Shown: positions 1 through 5,049, counted from the stretch's first letter. The stretch: DNA of 6,173 nucleotides from Candidatus Woesearchaeota archaeon (GCA_016203265.1 JACQNB010000023.1:1-6173), one strand, 5' to 3'. The notes: generated by a model from the sequence alone, not told the origin. Made by a program: numbers and translations.

Positions 1-2
1 GT

Positions 3-68
3 CTTGCCGCCGACGAAGAGCGTGCCCGCCTTCGAGCCGTCACGTTCAGACCACGTGAATTCGCACTA
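3..68 (-). other. in-frame continuation of the cupredoxin domain beyond the TAG
   Basis: Downstream of the TAG (66-68) the frame stays open for 21 codons to the window edge. It reads CEFTWSERDG followed by SKAGTLFVGGK. This matches the ending expected of a cupredoxin domain (the EFT strand, a loop, then an AGTLFV strand), so the reading frame was, or still is, translated as one domain. At the position where copper cupredoxins carry Cys (EFxC) there is Trp, and no C-x4-H-x4-M ligand set is visible, so this domain probably does not hold a type 1 copper. The gene may continue past base 1. Confidence 0.6.
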
Positions 69-464
69 TTGCAATGGAGTGAAATCCGCGACGATCGTTC
101 CGCCGATGGCAATCGTTTTGTCCACGTTGAACGTCTTCAGGATGAATGCATGTTCTTTGGAATCCTCGTTCGTGATGGTGAGCTTGATGCGGTCGCCGGG
201 AATGACCGTGAGGATGGGCGGCTGATACCCGTCGCTGTCAATCGTCATGATGATGTTTTTGGTGTTGCCGGTGGGCTGGATACCGTCAGCAGAGGAAGTC
301 TGTCCGCCAATCGTGCTCGTCACGCCGGAAACGGGTTCGGGCTGCGACGCACTTGGTTGTGATGCGGGAGTCGGCGCGCTCGGCTGCTGCCACGCGGGCG
401 TCTCTTGCGTCGCGGGCGTGCACGCCACCAACAATACCATCAGGACAAAAAACAGTTGTTTCAT
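66..464 (-). CDS. cupredoxin-like lipoprotein, interrupted by an in-frame TAG
   Basis: The protein as read is 132 aa. A signal peptide ends in a lipobox (LVA-C15), so it should be a lipid-anchored surface protein. A low-complexity Pro/Ser/Gln/Thr linker covers about residues 18-66. A cupredoxin-like beta domain follows from about residue 70, with the typical segment YQPPILTVIPGDRIKLTITN and an EHAF motif (H105) where plastocyanin-type domains place their first copper His. The domain is cut after DFTPLQ by TAG, before the last strands of the fold. The same frame stays open to the window edge and reads like the missing strands (separate entry). The start ATG overlaps the TGA of the upstream CuA gene (ATGA), with GAGGTG six bases before it, so the two are translationally coupled. 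It could be a nonsense-mutated gene, a stop read as an amino acid, or a sequencing error. The cupredoxin fold is likely; copper binding is doubtful. Confidence 0.75.
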   Translation of the reverse strand: MKQLFFVLMVLLVACTPATQETPAWQQPSAPTPASQPSASQPEPVSGVTSTIGGQTSSADGIQPTGNTKNIIMTIDSDGYQPPILTVIPGDRIKLTITNEDSKEHAFILKTFNVDKTIAIGGTIVADFTPLQ

Positions 465-811
465 CAGTGCACCTCGATTGCGCCGATCATGGCATCATGG
501 CCTGACCCGCAGAACGTGTTGCAGCGGTATTCGAACAGGCCCCGCCGCGTGGCATCGAATTCGATGATGGTGACGACCCCTTGCGGCGTCTGCTCGTTGA
601 CGCCGAATGCAGGCAAGGAAATGCCGTGGTCCTTGTCCGCGGCAGTGACGAGCAATTTCACGTGGTCTCCTGCCGAAACCGTGATGAGCGCGGGCTCGAA
701 CGAGAAGCTGGTTGCCGTGAGCTCGAATTCCTTGGTCTGGCCAGTCAAGGAAACCGTTTCCGCCGCGCAACCGGCCAATACCACCAACACCAGATACCCG
801 AGCCACCTCAT
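464..811 (-). CDS. CuA-type cupredoxin lipoprotein (COX2-like copper A domain)
   Basis: The protein has 115 aa and carries a signal peptide with lipobox LAG-C15, giving a small lipid-anchored extracytoplasmic domain. The cupredoxin core starts near residue 28. The CuA ligands seen in cytochrome c oxidase subunit II and nitrous oxide reductase are all present: H62 (KDHGIS), C97 and C101 (CNTFC), H105 and M108 (GSGHDAM). It should therefore bind a binuclear copper centre and act in electron transfer or copper handling. It is much shorter than COX2, lacks the two N-terminal membrane helices, and no oxidase gene lies in the window. It is first in a two-gene operon. A TATA-like box lies about 25 bp upstream, and a candidate repressor palindrome overlaps the start codon. 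Family assignment is firm; the physiological partner is unknown. Confidence 0.88.
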   Translation of the reverse strand: MRWLGYLVLVVLAGCAAETVSLTGQTKEFELTATSFSFEPALITVSAGDHVKLLVTAADKDHGISLPAFGVNEQTPQGVVTIIEFDATRRGLFEYRCNTFCGSGHDAMIGAIEVH

Positions 812-824
812 ACACCTTCTGTAA
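810..824. promoter_or_regulatory. candidate BlaI-type operator 3 (ATAC-N7-GTAA)
   Basis: On the minus strand this reads TTACAGAAGGTGTAT: half-site TTAC, seven bases, then GTAT. It matches the two TTAC-N7-GTAA palindromes in the blaI-like intergenic region except for the last base. It sits over the predicted transcription start and the start codon of the CuA gene, where a bound protein would block transcription. The match was found by eye and no binding is shown. Confidence 0.45.
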
Positions 825-831
825 CGGTGCT

Positions 832-842
832 GATTTAAAAAC
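832..842 (-). promoter_or_regulatory. TATA-like box of the cupredoxin lipoprotein operon
   Basis: Read on the minus strand this is TTTTTAAATCA, ending about 21 bases before the ATG at 811. Transcription would start at or within a few bases of the ATG, giving a leaderless or nearly leaderless mRNA. Confidence 0.6.
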
Positions 843-864
843 GTTCTGGTGCGTCAGCACAAAC

Positions 865-872
865 TATTTAAA
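865..872 (+). promoter_or_regulatory. TATA-like box of the zinc-ribbon gene
   Basis: TATTTAAA ends 22 bases before the ATG at 895, the spacing expected for a leaderless archaeal mRNA. No Shine-Dalgarno sequence precedes the ATG. The 83-bp gap between the divergent genes holds only this box, the opposing TATA box and operator 3. Confidence 0.6.
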
Positions 873-894
873 CACAACACCCTCGACAAACCGC

Positions 895-1056
895 ATGGAC
901 AAATCGAAGTTCTGGTGCACGGGCTGCAAGTACAAGTTCGAACGCTCGAAGCAGCCGAACCTGTGCCCGTACTGCGGCAAGAACGCAGTCGAACCTGACG
1001 TGTCGAAAGGCGCGGAAGACCTGCTGAGAGAAGTGTCGAGCATCGGCGACGATTAA
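895..1056 (+). CDS. small zinc-ribbon protein (53 aa)
   Basis: The 53-aa protein begins MDKSKFWCTGCKYKFERS. Two zinc knuckles are visible, C8-x2-C11 and C24-x2-C27 (NLCPYCGK), twelve residues apart; these would bind one structural zinc. An acidic helical tail follows and ends in GDD. There is no signal peptide or membrane segment, so it is predicted cytoplasmic. Small proteins of this kind are common in archaea and are often nucleic-acid or protein adaptors; no specific family is recognised. A TATA box at leaderless spacing, a clean ATG and archaeal-type codon use support it as a real gene despite its size. Its TAA stop shares the palindrome TTAA with the stop of the convergent gene. Confidence 0.82.
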   Translation: MDKSKFWCTGCKYKFERSKQPNLCPYCGKNAVEPDVSKGAEDLLREVSSIGDD

Positions 1057-1859
1057 CGATAGGCTTCTTCGATAAGCCGGGAAACGATCGTGTACGGCAG
1101 CTGCATCATGCGGATGGCAGCCATGAACAGGCTGTATCCTTCTTCGGGTGTGAACGTGAGCTTCTCAGTGCATTCCAATGGTTCCTGATTGTGATACGCG
1201 AACCAATCCTCTTTTTCCATGAAACGTGAGGCAATGCGCAACTTGCCGCCGGAACGGTACGGCACCTGCAATGAATGTGCGTCGGTGAACGCGGCCGTCT
1301 GTCCTTTGACCGACCGCGAGGAGTGCATGGCAAATGCCTCAAAATCCTCTTCGTCCCGGCACCATTCTGCCGCATTGACTTTGAGCTTGTGTTTGGGGCA
1401 TTCGGTTCCCGCGAATTGCGCCACGGTGAACAGGAACGCAGGCCAATTCTGCCGACTGATGTCAATCTGGTTCGATTGGTCGGTGATGATATAGACTTCG
1501 GGAACATCGACCGTATGCTGTGCCACAACAAGACGCGAAAGGTCAGGCATGGAAAGGGTCGTCTTCAGGCGTGATTTGCGCCAGCTGCAACGATTGGTGT
1601 AGGGATATTCTCCCACCCAGAACGCACCGAGCGCAAGACGCGTGTCCATGGCGCTCGGGAACCCGCAGAGATTGTCCAGTTCGAGCTGTTCCTGAATGAT
1701 GACTCCATGATCCTGCAGGTGAGCGGGAACATTCTCATGTTCGGGAATGGAGGGCACGGAAGAAGGTCGGTCGCCGAAGAGCGAATAGAGACGTTCTGCA
1801 ATGCCCGCATAGGCAAGCTTCCGATACGCTGATTGTGAAATCTCAACCTGCAGCCCCAC
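1053..1859 (-). CDS. hypothetical protein, 268 aa
   Basis: I do not recognise a family. The predicted protein is soluble, with no signal peptide or membrane segment. It is mixed alpha/beta with many aromatic and charged residues and five Cys (C65, C91, C154, C167, C230) not arranged as CxxC. There are amphipathic stretches near residues 10-28 and 240-265. The start is GTG at 1859: no in-frame start lies further upstream, and a TATA-like box lies 22 bases before it, giving a leaderless mRNA. It appears to be transcribed alone, between the zinc-ribbon gene (convergent, stops overlapping) and the end of the six-gene operon (same strand, 54 bases upstream). The long open frame and the promoter support a real gene; its function is unknown. 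Confidence 0.75.
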   Translation of the reverse strand: MGLQVEISQSAYRKLAYAGIAERLYSLFGDRPSSVPSIPEHENVPAHLQDHGVIIQEQLELDNLCGFPSAMDTRLALGAFWVGEYPYTNRCSWRKSRLKTTLSMPDLSRLVVAQHTVDVPEVYIITDQSNQIDISRQNWPAFLFTVAQFAGTECPKHKLKVNAAEWCRDEEDFEAFAMHSSRSVKGQTAAFTDAHSLQVPYRSGGKLRIASRFMEKEDWFAYHNQEPLECTEKLTFTPEEGYSLFMAAIRMMQLPYTIVSRLIEEAYR

Positions 1860-1880
1860 AAAACGCGCACACCGAGAACG

Positions 1881-1888
1881 CTATTTAA
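1881..1888 (-). promoter_or_regulatory. TATA-like box of the 268-aa gene
   Basis: TTAAATAG on the minus strand (within GCTTAAATAG) lies 21 bases before the GTG at 1859. This supports GTG as the start of a leaderless mRNA. The same 10-mer occurs at 5099-5108 in the regulator intergenic region. Confidence 0.55.
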
Positions 1889-1898
1889 GCATTATGTC

Positions 1899-1910
1899 AA
1901 AAGAAAATAA
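1899..1910 (-). terminator. T-rich archaeal-type terminator of the six-gene operon
   Basis: Four bases after the TGA of the DUF302 gene, the minus strand reads TTATTTTCTTTT. Archaeal RNA polymerase terminates at oligo-T tracts without needing a hairpin, so this is a plausible end for the operon transcript. It lies just before the TATA box of the next gene. Confidence 0.5.
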
Positions 1911-1913
1911 CCA

Positions 1914-2297
1914 TCAGATTGTCGCAAGGGCCTTCCGCAGCAATGCCTCGACGCCCGCCAAGACACCACGCAGCTCGTCGTTCTCGAGCAATCCCGCGAC
2001 TTTCGCGATTTCATGCGCGGCGACGAACACCTTTCCGTCGTCCTCATACACGACCACGTTGCACGGCATGAACAGGCCCATCAGCTTGTCCTTGCGCAAC
2101 GCGTCGTGCGCCAGGTCGGGCTTGCACGCGCCGAGAATTACGTAATTCGGATGGTCGACGTTCAGCTTCTGCTTCAGCGTCTTGCGCACGTCAATCTCGT
2201 GCAGAATGCCGAAGCCCTGCGCAGCCAACGCGTCGCGCGTCTTCTGCACGGCGACATCAAAAGGCAAATGCACTGCGCGCTTGATGCCGTAGCTCAC
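1914..2297 (-). CDS. DUF302 family protein
   Basis: The 127-aa protein matches DUF302 along its length: GFGILHEIDVRKTLKQKL (28-45), ILGACKPDLAHDAL (54-67) and GLFMPCNVVVYE (74-85). The GACKP and MPCNV cysteines (C58, C79) are the conserved residues of the family. DUF302 domains have no settled biochemical role but often sit next to redox, sulfur or metal genes. There is no signal peptide, so this is the only member of the operon predicted to be wholly cytoplasmic. The GTG start overlaps the TGA of the upstream triple-thioredoxin gene (GTGA) and no clear Shine-Dalgarno sequence is present, so translation is probably coupled. It is the last gene of the operon. Family assignment is firm; function is open. 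Confidence 0.9.
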   Translation of the reverse strand: MSYGIKRAVHLPFDVAVQKTRDALAAQGFGILHEIDVRKTLKQKLNVDHPNYVILGACKPDLAHDALRKDKLMGLFMPCNVVVYEDDGKVFVAAHEIAKVAGLLENDELRGVLAGVEALLRKALATI

Positions 2298-3352
2298 GAG
2301 GTCACGTTCACGTACTTCATCTCCAGCTGTGCGACGTTCCTGAACACGTACGCGCCGTCGCTTTCCACGGTGCCGACGCTCGGCCAGACCTGGTCCAATG
2401 CCGGATACAACGATGGTTCTCCGGTGAGAATGATGGTCGGCACTGCCGTGATCGTGTACTGGTCGACGAATTGTTTGCCTTCGGGGACGTTGATGTCAAG
2501 CGTTGTTTCCGACGCGATGAACATGCCAAAGTTCTGCAGGATGGTCTTGTGCAGCGAGACGTTGTAGCAGTCCGCGCACGTGCTGTCATACAATGAAATC
2601 AGGTTGACCTTTCCTTTGATGCTCTTGCTCGCCAAATCATAATACGGCGGACTGATGACTCGCACGACATAACTGCCGTCGGGCGCGATGTCTCCCACTT
2701 GCGTCCACGCCTGCTGCAATGATTCGTACGCTCCGGCGTCAGGGGAAAGGATGGCCGCCGGGAGCTTGGTTAACTGATACGTTTCGATTAATTGCTTGCC
2801 TTCCGAGCTCGAGGCAGCGAACGTCGTTTCGTCCGCGATGGCGACGCCGAACTGCGTGAGCTGCGATCCCAGAAGGGTCAAGTCCGTGCAGTTCTGGCAC
2901 GAGTCTGCCTTGACATACTGGATGGAGACCAAGCCGACCGTAGATGCAGATTTGACATCATAATACGGCGCGGGAGCCTGCATGACGAACGCGTCATTGT
3001 TTTTCGCGAATCCCTGCAATTGCACCTTGTCCGTGTCTCCCTCGACAATGATGACGGGTAGGTGCATGATGTCATACTCTTGCATCAAGCGTTTCGCACG
3101 TGTGTCCGTGCTGGAAATCTCATTTGCTTCGACCTCGAATTCCTTGCTTGTTTTCAACTGCCCGAAAATTGAGTTGAGCCCGATGCAGTCCTCGCAGTCG
3201 ACCGTGATGAGCGTTGCCTCAAGCTCTGGTTTTTCCGGGCCCGCGACGAGGGTGTTGATGCCCGCGATTTGGTACGCGTTGAAGAGAAGGACGACTCCAA
3301 TCAGGACTGAAAGGACGATGTGGATAGGTTTGAAAAGCTGATGATGGCTCAT
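2294..3352 (-). CDS. membrane-anchored protein with three tandem thioredoxin-like modules
   Basis: The protein has 352 aa. One membrane helix (about residues 10-26) is followed by three repeated modules predicted outside the membrane. Each has a CxxC pair and a later cis-Pro-type motif: C53-C56 with HLPV (P99), C152-C155 with KLPA (P198), and C259-C262 with AVPT (P305). Modules 2 and 3 share further signatures such as ETTxxxxxxEGKQ and a PxPYYD-type linker, so the gene grew by duplication. It probably acts as a multi-site thiol-disulfide carrier or oxidoreductase. Start choice: a GTG nine bases upstream is possible, but the ATG at 3352 forms an ATGA overlap with the preceding gene and has GGGGTG six bases before it. 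A juxtamembrane QIAGINTL motif is shared with two other operon members. Confidence 0.88.
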   Translation of the reverse strand: MSHHQLFKPIHIVLSVLIGVVLLFNAYQIAGINTLVAGPEKPELEATLITVDCEDCIGLNSIFGQLKTSKEFEVEANEISSTDTRAKRLMQEYDIMHLPVIIVEGDTDKVQLQGFAKNNDAFVMQAPAPYYDVKSASTVGLVSIQYVKADSCQNCTDLTLLGSQLTQFGVAIADETTFAASSSEGKQLIETYQLTKLPAAILSPDAGAYESLQQAWTQVGDIAPDGSYVVRVISPPYYDLASKSIKGKVNLISLYDSTCADCYNVSLHKTILQNFGMFIASETTLDINVPEGKQFVDQYTITAVPTIILTGEPSLYPALDQVWPSVGTVESDGAYVFRNVAQLEMKYVNVTS

Positions 3353-3771
3353 AGCGGACACCCCGTCAATGACGACAATCGTTGTAATGATTGGACATTC
3401 TCATAGAGCTGTCCGTCGATCTGCCACGTCGGCGTCTTCTTGATGCCGGGCAGGTCGCGGTAATCCCGGTAATCGAGATACTTGAAGCTCTTGCCGAACA
3501 TGCCTGCCTGTTCTTTCGTGTACTGGCACCACTCGATGGCGCCGTACATCACCGCGCCCTTTTCCGTCAGGCATTGCGCGAAACCGTCCAGCTTGCCGGG
3601 CAGCGCGAACACGACGCCCGCGATGATGACGATGATGACAGCCAACGAACCGAGCCCCCACAACAGTTTGCGCCGACGCGAGCTTGTGGCCGCGAGTTTC
3701 GCTTGCAATGCCTGTTCGCGCTCGACGTTCCTCTGTTCCTGCTTCAGGCGAAGCTGCTCATGACGGTCCAT
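3349..3771 (-). CDS. membrane-anchored thioredoxin-like protein with CQYT active site
   Basis: The protein has 140 aa. A charged, helical, Gln/Glu/Arg-rich cytoplasmic segment (1-35, probable coiled coil) precedes one membrane helix (about 37-57) and a small extracytoplasmic thioredoxin-like domain. That domain resembles the thioredoxin domains linked to VKOR: FAQCLTEKGAVMYGAIEWC, then MFGKSFKYLDY, then a TPTW cis-Pro motif (P114) and a C-terminal LTGC (C138). The active site is W81-C82-Q-Y-T85, so the resolving Cys of WCxxC is replaced by Thr. C67 and C138 remain and could pair with each other or with C82. The second Cys pair usual in this group before the TPTW motif is missing. It lies 10 bases after the lipoprotein gene, with GAGG before the ATG. 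A monothiol or isomerase-like role is an inference. Confidence 0.85.
   Translation of the reverse strand: MDRHEQLRLKQEQRNVEREQALQAKLAATSSRRRKLLWGLGSLAVIIVIIAGVVFALPGKLDGFAQCLTEKGAVMYGAIEWCQYTKEQAGMFGKSFKYLDYRDYRDLPGIKKTPTWQIDGQLYENVQSLQRLSSLTGCPL
3359..3364 (-). promoter_or_regulatory. ribosome binding site that decides the start of the triple-thioredoxin gene
   Basis: GGGGTG lies six bases before the ATG at 3352. The alternative GTG at 3361 would lie inside this site and leave it no usable spacing, so the ATG is preferred. Confidence 0.6.
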
Positions 3772-3781
3772 GGAACCTCAA

Positions 3782-3970
3782 TCAGAGGGAGAACGTCTCG
3801 ACGCTGTCGTCCACCGCGCACGGGTCTTCCTCAACGCCGGCTCCGACGCCGCAACCGCCGCCCACGGGTCCCGAGGGGGGATCGTAGGACGCGTTGCCGG
3901 ACGTGCATCCGGAAACGAAGACCAAACCAACGAGCGCCAGGAGCGCCAAGACCATCAGTGCTTTATTCAT
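3782..3970 (-). CDS. small Cys-containing lipoprotein (62 aa)
   Basis: The 62-aa protein has a hydrophobic signal peptide and lipobox FVSG-C22, so the mature part is a lipid-anchored peptide of about 41 residues. That part is rich in Gly and acidic residues and contains two further Cys, C40 (PVGGGC) and C51 (EDPC). No family is recognised. The frame can be extended upstream, but the chosen ATG has GGAGG eight bases before it and is followed directly by a lipoprotein signal, while the extension is Arg/Ser-rich shadow sequence. The ATG begins one base after the stop of the MVGGC peptide gene, so translation is probably coupled. Its PVGGGC segment loosely resembles the MVGGC ends of the two preceding proteins, and it has the same 62-aa length as its upstream neighbour. 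Confidence 0.8.
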   Translation of the reverse strand: MNKALMVLALLALVGLVFVSGCTSGNASYDPPSGPVGGGCGVGAGVEEDPCAVDDSVETFSL

Positions 3971-3971
3971 G

Positions 3972-4160
3972 TCAACATCCTCCGACCATTGTAGGCAAAT
4001 TCGCAAGTCCGGACGGCACGCTTGCGCCGCTGCCGGACGACTGCACCGACACGCCGCCGGTGCTGATTTTTTCCTTGATCGCGTTGATCTGGAACGCCTG
4101 CACGCCCGTGAGGACGAGCAGGATGCCAAGCACAATCGCGATGATCATCGTTTTGTTCAT
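3972..4160 (-). CDS. small membrane peptide ending in LPTMVGGC (62 aa)
   Basis: The 62-aa protein begins MNKTMIIAIVLGILLVLTGV, a single N-terminal membrane helix, and carries the juxtamembrane motif QAFQINAI. A Gly/Ser-rich stalk of about 25 residues follows, and the chain ends in LANLPTMVGGC with the only Cys as the last residue (C62). The same ending (SLPNMVGGC) closes the 276-aa protein encoded just upstream. The likely topology puts the C-terminus outside the cell. The start is set by GGAGGT seven bases before the ATG; longer in-frame extensions are shadow sequence of the upstream gene. The GGA GGA codons of the ending also form the ribosome binding site of the next gene. No characterised family is recognised; the peptide may present a C-terminal thiol for redox chemistry, metal binding or covalent attachment. 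Confidence 0.8.
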   Translation of the reverse strand: MNKTMIIAIVLGILLVLTGVQAFQINAIKEKISTGGVSVQSSGSGASVPSGLANLPTMVGGC

Positions 4161-4185
4161 GGTAGTAACCTCCACATGTCTGCCA

Positions 4186-5016
4186 TCAGCAACCCCCGAC
4201 CATATTCGGCAAGCTGTCAAGACTGCCACCGACATCGGTGTTTCCTGCCTGCAGTTTCTGCAGCAGCTGATTGTCATTCAATGAGGCAGCCGTGAGCTCG
4301 AGTCCGTTGTTCACGAGCGCGACGCCCTTCTCGACCATGTTCTTGGGGTAGAACATCGATTTCCAGCGCGTCAGATCCCAATAAATCTGGTCGTTGGTCC
4401 ACGTGTCCGGGTGCTGCGTCACGAGATACTTGGTGAGCCCCCGGAACGCAGCCGAGTGGCTGCAGCCGCACAGGTCGCGGCCGTTTGCATCCGTGACCGC
4501 GGGAGCTGAACAGCAGAATTCGCAGGAGATGTGGCTCGTGACCGCGATATACCTTTCTTTCTGTTCCGGCGTCAAGGATGTTGTCGGGATGGCGCGGTCA
4601 AGTTTTGCCAAGGTCGCGAGCCCCGCGACCGGGTCGTCGAAGCTCACGCCGAGCTCGGCGCCGTATTCTTCCGGCGTTCCCGTCGGGATGAGCTCCTTGA
4701 TGACGCTGTTGACGACGTCGTCCGAGGCCGCGAGTTTCGCGCCGCCGGACCCTTTCGACGCGATTGCTCCGGACACGACCGGACCCGTGCCGGTCGTCAT
4801 CAGCGCATTGACCTGCAGGATCTGCAGTTGGTTGAACAGGATGACCAATGCGACGATTGCGACAAGCAGCATGCTCAATTTTTCGGCCGAAGAAAGGGAC
4901 GGTTCGTGGTGCGCGTGATGCGGTGCGTGATGCGAAGTTTCCGACGTTGCGTGCTCAGACGTCTTCGCCTCTTTTTTCGCAGGCTCTTCGCCCGGTTGGA
5001 ATACTTTTATTGCCAT
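4186..5016 (-). CDS. His-rich membrane-anchored Cys-cluster protein ending in LPNMVGGC
   Basis: The protein has 276 aa. The cytoplasmic N-terminus (1-44) is charged and His-rich (H22, H29, H30, H33, H34, H36, H37). One membrane helix spans about 47-63 and is followed by QILQVNAL. The extracytoplasmic part has a Gly/Ser-rich stalk, then a helical Cys domain with C165-x2-C168-C169 and, 13 residues on, C183-G-C185-S-H187, then a conserved-looking stretch rich in Trp, Tyr and charged residues (RGLTKYL, WDLTRWKSMFYPKNM). It ends in SLPNMVGGC (C276). The CGCxH cluster faintly recalls PCYCGC-type metal or redox lipoproteins, but I cannot assign a family. It is the first gene of the operon, with GGGGTG four bases before the ATG and a TATA-like box about 35 bases upstream. 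The expected role is metal binding or thiol redox at the cell surface. Confidence 0.85.
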   Translation of the reverse strand: MAIKVFQPGEEPAKKEAKTSEHATSETSHHAPHHAHHEPSLSSAEKLSMLLVAIVALVILFNQLQILQVNALMTTGTGPVVSGAIASKGSGGAKLAASDDVVNSVIKELIPTGTPEEYGAELGVSFDDPVAGLATLAKLDRAIPTTSLTPEQKERYIAVTSHISCEFCCSAPAVTDANGRDLCGCSHSAAFRGLTKYLVTQHPDTWTNDQIYWDLTRWKSMFYPKNMVEKGVALVNNGLELTAASLNDNQLLQKLQAGNTDVGGSLDSLPNMVGGC

Positions 5017-5049
5017 GCGACACCCCTTTCGCTGACGCGCGACTGTTGA

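Noticed and set aside
66..68. Selenocysteine as the explanation for the interrupted cupredoxin
   Set aside because: The interrupting codon is TAG, whereas selenocysteine uses TGA.
2135..2148. Perfect 14-bp palindrome GAATTACGTAATTC, containing TTAC and GTAA
   Set aside because: It lies inside the DUF302 coding region (encoding N-Y-V-I), has no N7 spacer, and a palindrome of this length is expected by chance about once in a window of a few kilobases to 16 kb.
3458..3474. Direct repeat CGGTAATC, twice, nine bases apart
   Set aside because: It is explained by the repeated codons of the DYRDYRD segment of the thioredoxin-like protein.
3971..4277. Upstream extensions of the two 62-aa genes (to 4135 and 4277)
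   Set aside because: The extensions overlap the preceding genes, are Arg/Ser/Cys-rich shadow sequence, and would bury the N-terminal signal and membrane segments. Good GGAGG sites precede the internal ATGs.
3391..4284. Long plus-strand open frame (297 codons) across the small-protein genes
   Set aside because: The translation is Arg/Pro/Thr-rich low-complexity sequence antisense to four minus-strand genes that have lipobox, membrane and thioredoxin signatures and proper ribosome binding sites. It is a shadow frame of high-GC DNA.
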